From Halopseudomonas pelagia (GTDB taxonomy: Bacteria > Pseudomonadota > Gammaproteobacteria > Pseudomonadales > Pseudomonadaceae), in the NCBI RefSeq assembly GCF_009497895.1, contig NZ_CP033116.1:4402001-4466000 (forward strand): a stretch of 64,000 nt of DNA, in the 5' to 3' direction. Each line of letters starts with the position of its first letter. The first letter of the stretch is position 1. Below are positions 1 through 8,385 of this stretch, piece after piece. Both the position numbers and the translations under genes were made by a program. The notes beneath the pieces were generated by a model. The model was not told the origin of the DNA, did no database searches, and saw only the letters and a list, made by a program, of their open reading frames with translations.

Positions 1-360
1 GCGCAGCACACCCGGTAGCCAACTGAGCAACACCAGCAGCGCCAGTGCGCCAGTGGTCAAACGCCAGAGGCCGAGGCTGTTCCACCAGCGTGCAGCGGGT
101 GAAGCCGTTGACCGGCCATTCTCCGCCGGCATCCAGCCAAGGCTCTGCTGTATGCGCTCCCAGGTATTGGGCGCGGGTGTTTGCGCTGGCAGCTCATCGG
201 CCAGTTCCAGCAAATGCCGTTCCCACTCCAGCGCCATGCGTGCGGCATCCTTGTCGGCCTCGATCAGCTCACGGACTTCAGTCGCTTCCGGTTCGCCGAG
301 CAGCCCCAGAACATATTCGCCGATCAACGCACGGCGATCTGCGGGTGATGTTGGAATCAT
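1..360 (-). CDS. Anti-sigma factor, RskA-like (3' end outside window)
   Basis: This frame is open on the minus strand from an ATG at 360 to the window edge, about 120 codons. The N-terminal 75 or so residues are charged and soluble, with the start MIPTSPADRRALIGEYVLGL, as in the sigma-binding zinc-less anti-sigma domain of RskA/RsgI-type proteins. A hydrophobic stretch near residues 102-115 looks like the single transmembrane helix, so the missing C-terminus should be periplasmic. Its ATG overlaps the stop of the upstream ECF sigma gene (ATGA, 357-360), the usual translational coupling of a sigma factor with its membrane-bound inhibitor. Partner and topology are inferred from the pair arrangement. 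Confidence 0.75.
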   Translation of the reverse strand, partial: MIPTSPADRRALIGEYVLGLLGEPEATEVRELIEADKDAARMALEWERHLLELADELPAQTPAPNTWERIQQSLGWMPAENGRSTASPAARWWNSLGLWRLTTGALALLVLLSWLPGVLR

Positions 361-905
361 GCTTGCAAACACTCCTGCAATGCGCGTAATCCAGCGCGAA
401 TACGGCCCTTGATGGTGCCCAACGGGATGGTCAGGCGCTCGGCGATCTGGTCATGGGTCAAGCCGCGATAAAATGCCAGCAGTATCGGGTGGCGGCGCGG
501 ACGCTCGAGCTGCTGCAGGCAGCGACGCAGTTGCTTGCCTTGCCACTGCTGCGCCATATGCTCCTCGGCTTGCGGACTGTCATCCGCCATCTGCTCGATA
601 AAGCCATCGTCAGCACTCACCAGCCGACCGCGGCTGCGCAACTGGTTCAACGCTCGGTAGCGCAGAATGCTGTAGATCCAGGCCCGCCCCTGACCCAGCG
701 TCCGATCAAAGCGGTCCGCGTTACTCCAGATCTTGACGAAGGCGTCATGCAGGCAGTCCTCGGCATGGTCGCGGCGGCCCAGCAGAGTGATCGCCAAGCC
801 GAGCATCTGCCCGGCCTCCTGTTGATATAGCCGCGCAAAGGCTGCCTTGTCCCTGCGTGCACAGGCTTCCAGCACGCTGTCGTAATCAAATCCGTTATCC
901 GCCAT
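357..905 (-). CDS. ECF-family RNA polymerase sigma factor
   Basis: A 182-residue protein with the size and two-domain layout of extracytoplasmic-function sigma-70 factors. The sigma2 region lies near residues 25-90 (LYQQEAGQMLGLAITLLGRR followed by AEDCLHDAFVKIW), and the sigma4 helix-turn-helix near residues 130-178 (LTHDQIAERLTIPLGTIKGR). It should direct core polymerase to a small regulon when released from the membrane anti-sigma factor encoded directly downstream and overlapping it by four bases. The pairing resembles SigK/RskA systems. The inducing signal cannot be read from the sequence. The start codon is an ATG at 905. Confidence 0.88.
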   Translation of the reverse strand: MADNGFDYDSVLEACARRDKAAFARLYQQEAGQMLGLAITLLGRRDHAEDCLHDAFVKIWSNADRFDRTLGQGRAWIYSILRYRALNQLRSRGRLVSADDGFIEQMADDSPQAEEHMAQQWQGKQLRRCLQQLERPRRHPILLAFYRGLTHDQIAERLTIPLGTIKGRIRAGLRALQECLQA

Positions 906-1166
906 GCTGTGTTCCTGTGCCGAGCACTTCGCTTACCCGTCCCTTCATGGCTATACCCGCGACCATGACCTCTGGATGTCCATTACCTGAAAATAACACT
1001 TTGCCGCCGCTACCGAATATTGCTTATAGCGTATCGCTTTGGACCTTAAGGGACTTTTGCTGAGGTTGCACTGTCTGATTTGGCAACTTTCCCGGTTTGA
1101 GCCCAAGCGGCGCTTCTCTTAACATTGACAGTTAACATGGCAGCGCTTTTAGCTTCAGGAGTACCA

Positions 1167-1721
1167 GTGCCCCCAGAATCCAACAGCGCGTCGCTCTCTT
1201 CAATGCCATCGCCAATGCCCGCCCCAGCCTCCCGCCCGGCTAGATCGCGTACCAGGCAATTGCTCGGCTTTTTGCTAAGTCTGGGAGCCTGGCTAGTATT
1301 GTGGGCGCTGCTCAGCGGCAACCAGGGCTGGGCATTCGGGACGCCTTTGGCTGTTCTTGCGGCCTGCGTCAGTTGGCAGGTAAGGCTGCATGCCGAACCT
1401 GTGCATCTGAAACATCTTCCCGCCTTTCTCGGCTTTTTCCTCGCTGAACTTTTTGTTGGCGGCTGGGACGTCGCCCGCCGTGCATGGCATCCACGCCTGC
1501 CGATCAAGCCACAATGGGTGCGCTACCAGATGTCCAGCACCGAGCCGCGGGTACAGTTGTTGCTTTCGGCCATGGTCGGATTGTTACCCGGCACCTTGGC
1601 GTCGCACTTCGACGGCCAGACGTTACACCTGCATGCCCTGGACCATCGGCAGAACTGGCACGAAACCATAGCGCGGCTGGAACGCAAGCTCGACCGGTTG
1701 CTCAAGAAGTCTGATCCATGA
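1167..1721 (+). CDS. mnhE: Na+/H+ antiporter subunit E (Mrp/Mnh type)
   Basis: First gene of an eight-gene Mrp-type antiporter operon. The product has membrane segments around the stretch LLGFLLSLGAWLVLWALLSG and a C-terminal conserved part containing the family-like VGLLPGTL and a short charged tail ending in a coiled region. The start is taken as GTG at 1167 because AGGAG (1157-1161) lies five bases upstream. The frame is open back to an ATG at 1125, which would add 14 residues without a good ribosome site. The stop overlaps the next gene by four bases (ATGA). Subunit E is a non-pumping accessory subunit in characterised Mrp complexes. Confidence 0.88.
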   Translation: MPPESNSASLSSMPSPMPAPASRPARSRTRQLLGFLLSLGAWLVLWALLSGNQGWAFGTPLAVLAACVSWQVRLHAEPVHLKHLPAFLGFFLAELFVGGWDVARRAWHPRLPIKPQWVRYQMSSTEPRVQLLLSAMVGLLPGTLASHFDGQTLHLHALDHRQNWHETIARLERKLDRLLKKSDP

Positions 1722-1966
1722 CCTGGCTGGCAAGCATCCTTCTGCTCAGCGTCGGTGCGGGCCTGTGGCGAGCCTGGCGCGGCCCCACGCAGGCTGACCG
1801 GTTGATGGCGGTGCAACTATTCGGCACCAGTGGGGCGGCGACTCTGATGCTCCTGGCTCAGGCGCAAAATATGCCAGCCTTACTGAATGCGGCCCTGGTT
1901 TTGGCACTGCTCGCTGCAGTGGTCTGCGCCGCGCTGGTCCAGCTGCTGAGGAGACGTCATGACTGA
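1718..1966 (+). CDS. mnhF: Na+/H+ antiporter subunit F
   Basis: An 82-residue protein with three predicted membrane helices, which is the size and topology of MnhF/MrpF. The segment GPTQADRLMAVQLFGTSGAA carries the conserved G-P-x-x-x-D-R-x-x-A pattern of the family. It starts inside the stop of subunit E (ATGA) and overlaps the subunit G gene by eight bases, so the three small accessory subunits are translationally coupled. It should act in the inner membrane as an accessory subunit of the cation/proton antiporter. Confidence 0.88.
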   Translation: MTWLASILLLSVGAGLWRAWRGPTQADRLMAVQLFGTSGAATLMLLAQAQNMPALLNAALVLALLAAVVCAALVQLLRRRHD

Positions 1967-2303
1967 GTGGCTGATCTGGCTCAGTTGGCCATTGTTGCTA
2001 GCGGGAATGTTCTTTTTCATTTCCGGCACACTCGGCGTGTTGCGCTTTCCCGACGTATACAGCCGCCTGCATGCTGTGACCAAGGCGGACACTCTGGGGC
2101 TGGGGCTGCTGGCCGCCGGTTTGGCTCTGCGCAGCGACGGCTGGCAGCCGGCATTGTTGATGCTGCTGATCTGGCTACTAGTGATGGTTTCGAGCGCGAC
2201 CGCTTGCCAGTTATTGGCGCGTCACCAGCGCGAATTCGATAGCGATGGCGGTGCCGAGACCAGTGCCAGCCAGAAGCCTGAGGAGCAGCATGATCAACGC
2301 TGA
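1959..2303 (+). CDS. mnhG: Na+/H+ antiporter subunit G
   Basis: A 114-residue MnhG/MrpG-type protein. The family signature, a short helix followed by LGVLRFPDVYSRLHAVTKAD and LGLGLLAAGLAL, is clear at residues 24-60. Three membrane helices are followed by a polar C-terminal tail of about 25 residues. AGGAG at 1950-1954 precedes the ATG. It overlaps both neighbours, by eight bases with subunit F and by 14 with the subunit B gene. Its role in the Mrp complex is accessory. Confidence 0.9.
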   Translation: MTEWLIWLSWPLLLAGMFFFISGTLGVLRFPDVYSRLHAVTKADTLGLGLLAAGLALRSDGWQPALLMLLIWLLVMVSSATACQLLARHQREFDSDGGAETSASQKPEEQHDQR

Positions 2304-3201
2304 CCTTTTGTTCGATCTGACGTTGATTCTGCTGTTACTGGGGCTCGCAGTAGCGGCCATTCATGCTCCGAAGCTTTACACCAGCATAGTGATGTTCATC
2401 GTCTTCGGTTTGATGCTGGCGCTGACCTGGGCGCGGCTGGGCGCGACGGACCTGGCGCTGGCCGAAGCCGGAATTGGTGCAGGACTGATCGGCGTCATGC
2501 TGCTCAGCGCCATGGGCCGCAGCCCTCCAGAGCCAGCTTCCCGATCACGGCCGCTTCAACATATCGCCAGCCTGACGCTGGCTGTACTGGTGTTGTTACT
2601 GCTGACCCGGGCGGCCATCCCCTTGCTGGATGCCTCACCCCTCCTGCCACAACAGGTCGCGCAGGAACTGGACAACAGCGGTGTCAGCCACCCGGTAACG
2701 GCGGTGCTGCTGAACTTCCGCGCCTGGGATACCTTGCTGGAGCTGGTGGTACTCTTGCTGGCGCTGCTTGGGGTGCGCCAGTTGCAGCCATCCACCGGCC
2801 CACGACCGCAAGCCTGGCCTTTACTGGTTGCCTGGAGCCGTGTGATCGCGCCGTTAGTGGTCATGGTCGGGGGCTATCTGCTCTGGAGCGGCAGCCATGC
2901 ACCCGGCGGGGCCTTTCAGGCTGGGGTAGTTCTGGCCGCTGGCGTGGTGACGCTCCGCCTGAGCGGGCTACTGCCCAACATCGGCTGGCATCAATGGCCG
3001 TTGCGCGCGCTGGTGCTTGTGGGTGTGGCGCTGTTCAGCCTGGTTGCCGCGACCAGCGCCTGGCTGGGCGAGGGCTGGCTGGCTTATCCGCGAGAGTGGA
3101 GCGGCGGGCTTATTCTGTCGATTGAGATTGCCGCGACGCTATCCATCGCTGCGGCGCTGACATTGCTGGTGATCGGTGATACCGAGGAGCTGGCCGCATG
3201 A
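2290..3201 (+). CDS. Antiporter subunit B with N-terminal DUF4040 (MbhD-like) domain
   Basis: A 303-residue membrane protein made of two parts. Residues 1-80 match the DUF4040/MbhD module normally found in the C-terminal part of MrpA, including the segment GATDLALAEAGIGAGLIGVM. Residues from about 190 are MnhB, with VVMVGGYLLWSGSHAPGGAF and a following GVVLAAGVVTLRL. The start at 2290 is chosen for AGGAG at 2280-2284. An in-frame ATG at 2245 lies deep inside subunit G and is unlikely. This fusion means the MrpA C-terminal functions are carried by a separate gene rather than by a long MrpA. It overlaps subunits G and C. Confidence 0.85.
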   Translation: MINADLLFDLTLILLLLGLAVAAIHAPKLYTSIVMFIVFGLMLALTWARLGATDLALAEAGIGAGLIGVMLLSAMGRSPPEPASRSRPLQHIASLTLAVLVLLLLTRAAIPLLDASPLLPQQVAQELDNSGVSHPVTAVLLNFRAWDTLLELVVLLLALLGVRQLQPSTGPRPQAWPLLVAWSRVIAPLVVMVGGYLLWSGSHAPGGAFQAGVVLAAGVVTLRLSGLLPNIGWHQWPLRALVLVGVALFSLVAATSAWLGEGWLAYPREWSGGLILSIEIAATLSIAAALTLLVIGDTEELAA

Positions 3202-3482
3202 CGCATACCCTTTTGTATCTCCTGACCGGACTTGCTCTGTGGCTGCTCGGCTTGCATGGACTGCTCAGCCAGCGGCATGCGCTGCGGCGTATTATCGCCG
3301 TCAACATAATGGGCAGCGGCGTGTTTATGCTGATGGTCGCGCTGGCCAACCGCGTACAACCGATTGACCCGGTATTGCAGGCGTTGGTGGTCACCGGTCT
3401 GGTCGTCGCGGCCAGCGCCACCGCCTTCGCGTTGCGGCTGGCTACCGCCAGTGCGGATAGCTCCGATCAGGAGCCACAATGA
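3198..3482 (+). CDS. mnhC: Antiporter subunit C (NuoK-like)
   Basis: A 94-residue three-helix protein of the MnhC/NuoK family. The segment LRRIIAVNIMGSGVFMLMVA holds the conserved region where NuoK-type proteins carry buried residues for proton transfer, and VTGLVVAASATAFALRL forms the last helix, as in MrpC. It overlaps both neighbours by four bases. In Mrp complexes and complex I this subunit sits next to the antiporter-like subunits and links proton paths. Confidence 0.87.
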   Translation: MTHTLLYLLTGLALWLLGLHGLLSQRHALRRIIAVNIMGSGVFMLMVALANRVQPIDPVLQALVVTGLVVAASATAFALRLATASADSSDQEPQ

Positions 3483-4903
3483 ATTTCGCATTGCTCAGCC
3501 TGCTGATTCCGCTGACGACCAGTCTGCTGTTGTTGCTTTTGCGCTCGCGTGCCGGCGCGCTGGTGATTCTGGCCAATACGCTCAGCCTGGCTGCAGCGGG
3601 CTTTGCCTTGTACTCGGTAATTGAACAGGGCACCCAGCAACTGGCGCTGGGCGGGTGGGATACGCCGCTGGGCATTCGCTTCGAACTCAGCCCGCTGACC
3701 GCGGTACTGCTGGTGTTCACCGCCCTGGTCCACCTGCTGGTGGCGGTATATGCCGAACGCAGCCGTCATAGCCAGACTCGTGATACCGACTTCTGGCCGC
3801 TCTCATGCCTGCTGCACGCCAGCCTTGCGGCGCTATGGCTGTCGCGCGACCTGTTCAACTGGTATGTCACCCTGGAGCTGCTCGGGCTGGTCGCCGTGGC
3901 CATGGTGATTCTCTCCGGACGCAAGGCTCACGTCCCCGCGTTGCGCTATCTGCTGCTCTCGCTGGCTGCCTCGTTGTGTTACCTGCTCGGCGTGGCCTTG
4001 CTGTATGGCGAATATGGGGTGTTGGATCTGACCTTGCTGGCCGAGGTAACCAGCAACACCGCCACCACACAAATGGCGCTGACGCTGATCACTCTGGGCC
4101 TGATGCTCAAGGCCGCGTTCTGGCCCTTGCACCTGTGGCTACCGGCCGCGCATGCCGCGGCACCAACTGCCGTCAGCGCGTTGCTCTCGGCGCTGGTGGT
4201 CAAGGGGCCGCTGTTTATTCTGTGGCTATTATGGAGCCGCATCGCGCCGGTCGAGTTTGCCCAACAGGCAGGGTTGCTATTTGCGCTGGCGGGTATTATC
4301 GCGCTGGTGGCCGGTGGCTGGTCGGCGCTGCGTACACCCTGGCTGAAAGTGCTGGTCGCCTACTCGACGGTGGCCCAGCTGGGCTATGCGTTACTTGCGC
4401 TGGGCCTGTTGCTGCATTGGCAACAAAGAGAACTATCGATTGCCCTGTGGCTGTTCGTGCTGGCTCACGGGCTGGCCAAGGTCAGCATGTTTCTGGCCGC
4501 AGGCGAGATGCAGGCCACCCTGGGCAGCAAGCGCGTCAGCTCGCTCAAGGGCGCCAGCCAAACCATGCCGCTAGCGATGTTCGCCTTTGCCGTGGCGGGC
4601 GGTAGTCTGGTCGGCCTGCCGCCCAGCGGCGGCTTTGTCGCCAAGTGGGTGCTGCTGCAACCGCTGTTCAGCGATCCGGCCAACTGGCCGTGGGCCTTTG
4701 GCGTGCTGCTCGGCACGCTGGCCAGCGCCGCCTACGTCTTTCGCGTGGTGGCCATTGCCTTTGATCGCGCCGATCCCACGCCGCCGAATTATGACCCGGA
4801 TGCATTTGCCCAGTGGCTGGCGATGTTGCCCGCCGTGGTGGTCTGGGCCATGGCGCTGTTCAGTGAACCGCTGATCATCTGGTTTACGGAGGTGGGCCTG
4901 TGA
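3479..4903 (+). CDS. Antiporter-like subunit 1 (MrpD/NuoN-like, proton-translocating)
   Basis: A 474-residue polytopic protein of the proton_antipo_M family, about 14 membrane helices. Conserved pump residues are visible: a glutamate in TM5 (E133 in TLELLGL), a lysine in TM7 (the segment LMLKAAFWPLHLWLPAAH) and another lysine in ALVVKGPLF. It is the first of three related antiporter-like subunits in tandem and follows the NuoK-like subunit, as mrpD follows mrpC in classic operons. It should translocate H+ and/or Na+ across the inner membrane. Four-base overlaps with both neighbours indicate tight coupling. Confidence 0.87.
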   Translation: MNFALLSLLIPLTTSLLLLLLRSRAGALVILANTLSLAAAGFALYSVIEQGTQQLALGGWDTPLGIRFELSPLTAVLLVFTALVHLLVAVYAERSRHSQTRDTDFWPLSCLLHASLAALWLSRDLFNWYVTLELLGLVAVAMVILSGRKAHVPALRYLLLSLAASLCYLLGVALLYGEYGVLDLTLLAEVTSNTATTQMALTLITLGLMLKAAFWPLHLWLPAAHAAAPTAVSALLSALVVKGPLFILWLLWSRIAPVEFAQQAGLLFALAGIIALVAGGWSALRTPWLKVLVAYSTVAQLGYALLALGLLLHWQQRELSIALWLFVLAHGLAKVSMFLAAGEMQATLGSKRVSSLKGASQTMPLAMFAFAVAGGSLVGLPPSGGFVAKWVLLQPLFSDPANWPWAFGVLLGTLASAAYVFRVVAIAFDRADPTPPNYDPDAFAQWLAMLPAVVVWAMALFSEPLIIWFTEVGL

Positions 4904-6417
4904 ACCTGTCGTGGACCACGCTATTACCGCTGCTGATCATTCTCAGTTCGCTGATACCCGGGCTGATCATTTTCAGCCTGCGCGAGGATCAGGTCCGCCT
5001 GCGTATCACCTTGAACCTGACAGGTGCGATGCTCAAACTCAGCCTGGTAGGCTTGATGTTGCTCGGCGTCAGCCAGGGCTTGGAATTCCGTTTCAGCGTC
5101 CCCTTTCTACCCGGCGGTGGGCTGGTACTGCAGGGCGATGCGCTGGCATTGCAGTTCATTACTCTGTCTTCCATCCTCTGGTTGGCGACGACCATCTACG
5201 CTATCGGCTACCTGGAAGACTCGCCGCTGCGCTCGCGCTTCTTCGGCTACTTCAGCCTGTGCGTCAGCGCTACCGTCGGAGTGGCGCTGGCCGGCAACCT
5301 GGTGACCTTCCTGCTGTTTTACGAGCTGTTGACGCTGGCGACCTTCCCGCTGGTAGTACATCGGGGCACAGCTGAGGCGCTGCGCGCCGGGCGCATCTAT
5401 CTGAGTTACACGCTAGGCGGTGGCGCATTTTTGCTGATGGGTGTGGCGCTGCTGCACAGTTTGACCGGCAGCCAGGATTTCGTCCCGGGCGGCTACCTGC
5501 AGCCGCTGCTGCAAAACCACAACGCCAGCCTGATGCTCGCCTTCGGATTGTTGATCGCCGGTCTGGGCGTCAAAGCTGCGTTGTTGCCACTGCATGGCTG
5601 GCTACCACAGGCCATGGTCGCACCGGCCCCGGTCAGCGCGCTGCTGCATGCGGTGGCCGTGGTCAAGGCCGGCGCCTTTGGCATTGTGCGCGTGGTTTAC
5701 GATGTTTACGGTGTGGAGCCCATGCAGGCGCTCGGGCTGAGTGTGCCGCTGATGGCGCTGGCCGCAGCGACGATCCTGTACGGTTCGTTCAAGGCTTTGC
5801 AGCAGCGCGAAATCAAGAAGCGCCTGGCCTACTCGACGATCAGTCAGGTGTCTTACATCACCTTGGGTGTGGCCATGCTCGGCCCTATCGCAGGAGTCGG
5901 CGCGCTGGTCCACCTGGTGCATCAGGGGCTGATGAAGGTCACCTTGTTTTATTGCGCCGGCAACTTCGCCGAAACCCTGGGTATCCACCATATTCGCGAG
6001 ATGGACGGTGTCGGCCGGCGCATGCCGCTGACCATGAGCGCGTTCACCCTGGGCGCGCTGGGGATGATCGGTGTACCACCCACCGCGGGCTTTATCAGCA
6101 AATGGTACCTGGGCTATGGCGCGCTGGATGCCGGCCATGCCTGGGTGGTGCTGGTGTTCGTGCTGTCCGGCTTGCTCAACGCGGCCTACTTCCTGCCGCT
6201 GCTGTACCGCGGCTGGTTTGCCAAAGCGCCGACAACCTGGCCGGCTGAATCCAATCTGGGTACCGGCAAGCCCGGTTGGGGCGAGACCCACTGGATGTTG
6301 CTCGCGCCCGTGATGTTCATTGCTGCGCTGGCATTGTTGGTGGGCATCTTTGCCGGTACTACGCTGAGTCCGCTATCCTGGAGTCAACTGATCATCAACC
6401 GGGAGTTCGGTTTATGA
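4900..6417 (+). CDS. Antiporter-like subunit 2 (MrpD/NuoM-like)
   Basis: A 505-residue member of the proton_antipo_M family. Key residues are present: TM5 glutamate E142 in FYELLTL, and lysines in GLGVKAALLPLHGWLPQA and in HAVAVVKAGAFGIVR. The SKWYLGYGAL region near residue 400 is typical of NuoM/MrpD proteins. The GTG start at 4900 overlaps the previous stop (GTGA), and the stop overlaps the third subunit. The protein is probably an active proton channel subunit, by comparison with E144 in TM5 of NuoL and NuoM. Confidence 0.86.
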   Translation: MNLSWTTLLPLLIILSSLIPGLIIFSLREDQVRLRITLNLTGAMLKLSLVGLMLLGVSQGLEFRFSVPFLPGGGLVLQGDALALQFITLSSILWLATTIYAIGYLEDSPLRSRFFGYFSLCVSATVGVALAGNLVTFLLFYELLTLATFPLVVHRGTAEALRAGRIYLSYTLGGGAFLLMGVALLHSLTGSQDFVPGGYLQPLLQNHNASLMLAFGLLIAGLGVKAALLPLHGWLPQAMVAPAPVSALLHAVAVVKAGAFGIVRVVYDVYGVEPMQALGLSVPLMALAAATILYGSFKALQQREIKKRLAYSTISQVSYITLGVAMLGPIAGVGALVHLVHQGLMKVTLFYCAGNFAETLGIHHIREMDGVGRRMPLTMSAFTLGALGMIGVPPTAGFISKWYLGYGALDAGHAWVVLVFVLSGLLNAAYFLPLLYRGWFAKAPTTWPAESNLGTGKPGWGETHWMLLAPVMFIAALALLVGIFAGTTLSPLSWSQLIINREFGL

Positions 6418-8066
6418 CCCCCCTGTGGTGGATAGTTGTTCCGCTTATTCCCTTATTGGCTGGGGTGTTGCTGTGGCTGCGGCCAGAACGTGTCGCGCCC
6501 TGGTATTGGTTAGCCTGCATCCCGGCACTATTGCTGAGCATCTGGCCGGCGCCGGCGCTGGAATTGTCGCTGCTCTGGCCTGGCGCCAGCTGGGGCGCCG
6601 ATGACCTGCTGGCGCGTGCGTGGCTAGGCTTCAGTGCGGTGTTGTGGGCCTGCGCCAGCCGCTTTGCGGTAGCGGACCTGAACGACGGCCGGCGTCTGCA
6701 GCGCTTCTGGCTGTTCTGGCTGCTCTCGCTGACCGGCAATCTGTTGCTGGTGATCGCTCAGGATGCCGCCAGTTTCTATATCGGTTTCACTCTGATGAGC
6801 CTCAGCGCCTACGGGCTGGTAGTGCATCTGCGCGGCCCAGCGCCCCGTCAGGCCGGGCGCATTTACCTGCAGCTCGCGGTGCTCGGCGAAATGCTGATCT
6901 ATGCCGGGATGCTGCTGCGCATGCATGAAGCTGGCGGTTTGCTCGATTTTGCCGACTGGCAGAGCATCCCCATCGGCGCTACGACCGCGGCTCTACTGCT
7001 TGTCGGGTTTGGCCTGAAGGCGGGCTTCTGGCCGCTGCATGTGTGGCTGCCACTGGCCCATCCAGCGGCTCCCGCCGCCGCCAGTGCGGTGCTCTCCGGC
7101 GCCATGATCAAAGCCGGGATACTCGGTATCTGGCGCTTTTTACCGGCGCAGGATGCGCTGCTGCAACACTGGGCTGTCTGGTTGCTGGCCATCGGCGCGA
7201 TCAGTACCTTTTACGGTGTGCTGCTCGGACTGCTGCAACATAAAGCCAAGGCTGCCCTGGCTTACTCGTCGGTCAGCCAGATTGGCTATCTGCTGATCAT
7301 CCTCGCCCTTGGCTGGCACCAGCCTGAAGCCCGACCAGCCGCTGCTTTGATGTTGGCGCTGTATGGCGTACACCATGGCCTGGCCAAGGGCGCGCTGTTT
7401 ATGGGCGCCGGACTGAGTGCGCACGGGCGGCTCAAAGGCTGGCACTGGATCTTGATGGCCATACCCGCGCTGGCGTTGGCCGGCTTGCCATTCACCAGCG
7501 GCGCAGCGATCAAGGTATTGCTCAAGGACAGCGTCAAGAGCAGCCTGCCGGAAATCTGGCTGACCGTGCTCAGCATTGGCTCCTTGGCGACGCTGCTGGT
7601 GGTGGCGCGCGCACTCTGGCTGATGCGCCAGGCCCAACAGGCTAATGAGCTACCGGTCGCGCAGACCAGTCAGATTTTGCCCTGGAGCTTGCTCTGCATC
7701 ATGCCAGTTACGCTGCCCTGGCTGTGGCCTGACATGCGCGAAGCGCTACTGCATAGCCTGCCTGGCTATGCGCTCTGGGCCGCCACCTGGCCGTTGGCGC
7801 TGGGCTTGGCGTTGAGCCTGATGGCCATTCGGTTCAACTGGCGTATACCCGCAGCCCTGGAGCATCTGCCGAATCCCGCCAGAGCGGCATCAATCCGCTT
7901 TAAACGCTGGATGAGTCGCCCGCCCAAACCAGCCCCGACTCCGGCGAACCGAGCACAACGCTGGCGCGATCTGGAGCGCCGCTGGAATCGCTTTGTTCAA
8001 CCTGACGCGGTGGCCGCCAGCGCCTGGCTGATAGCTGGGCTACTGCTGCTCGGATGGCTTAGCTGA
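6414..8066 (+). CDS. Antiporter-like subunit 3 (NuoL/MrpA-N-like), lacking the TM5 glutamate
   Basis: A 550-residue member of the proton_antipo_M family and last gene of the Mrp-type operon. The start at 6414 follows the four-base overlap pattern of the operon. A longer frame from 6276 runs inside the previous gene and is rejected. The TM7 lysine region is intact (GFGLKAGFWPLHVWLPLAHP) as is MIKAGILGI. At the TM5 position, where paralogues have F-x-E-L, this protein has GFTLMSL with T126 in place of glutamate. A soluble, basic, proline-rich region near residues 480-525 is unusual for the family. It is shorter than full MrpA (about 770-800) and lacks the MrpA C-terminal part, which is supplied by the DUF4040-B gene. 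Confidence 0.85.
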   Translation: MTPLWWIVVPLIPLLAGVLLWLRPERVAPWYWLACIPALLLSIWPAPALELSLLWPGASWGADDLLARAWLGFSAVLWACASRFAVADLNDGRRLQRFWLFWLLSLTGNLLLVIAQDAASFYIGFTLMSLSAYGLVVHLRGPAPRQAGRIYLQLAVLGEMLIYAGMLLRMHEAGGLLDFADWQSIPIGATTAALLLVGFGLKAGFWPLHVWLPLAHPAAPAAASAVLSGAMIKAGILGIWRFLPAQDALLQHWAVWLLAIGAISTFYGVLLGLLQHKAKAALAYSSVSQIGYLLIILALGWHQPEARPAAALMLALYGVHHGLAKGALFMGAGLSAHGRLKGWHWILMAIPALALAGLPFTSGAAIKVLLKDSVKSSLPEIWLTVLSIGSLATLLVVARALWLMRQAQQANELPVAQTSQILPWSLLCIMPVTLPWLWPDMREALLHSLPGYALWAATWPLALGLALSLMAIRFNWRIPAALEHLPNPARAASIRFKRWMSRPPKPAPTPANRAQRWRDLERRWNRFVQPDAVAASAWLIAGLLLLGWLS

Positions 8067-8385
8067 GAGCGCCTTTTCGGTGTCCAACGGCGCCTCGGCG
8101 GGGAATGATGCCTGGACGGGGCAGACCCAAAACGTTAGGGTAGCTGCCACCGGACCGACCCTTACAGCGCTTTTTGCGCTTGACTGCGTGCGTTGATCTG
8201 GCCGCTGTACCTCGGCGTTTACGTCGAACTCTTGCGCTACCAGGCCGCTAACGCCGGCCTTTATCTCGCTACAGACATTCCTAGAAAGATGTTCTGTTTT
8301 TGCTTACGTCCTGCGGTGGCCGCTCCGAATATGGAATTCTGGCCTCTGCGAAGGATGATCGGGCTGTATTGCCTATGGGTACTCA
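8067..8385. other. Intergenic region between the antiporter operon and the symporter gene
   Basis: This 319-bp gap has no convincing gene. A frame that crosses its right half into the symporter has no coding character of its own. No clear rho-independent terminator or promoter hexamers were found by eye. Confidence 0.6.

Noticed and set aside
5602..6291. Minus-strand frame opposite the second antiporter-like subunit
   Set aside because: The strand with the clear antiporter protein and coupled starts is plus. This frame is glutamine- and histidine-rich without any family features.
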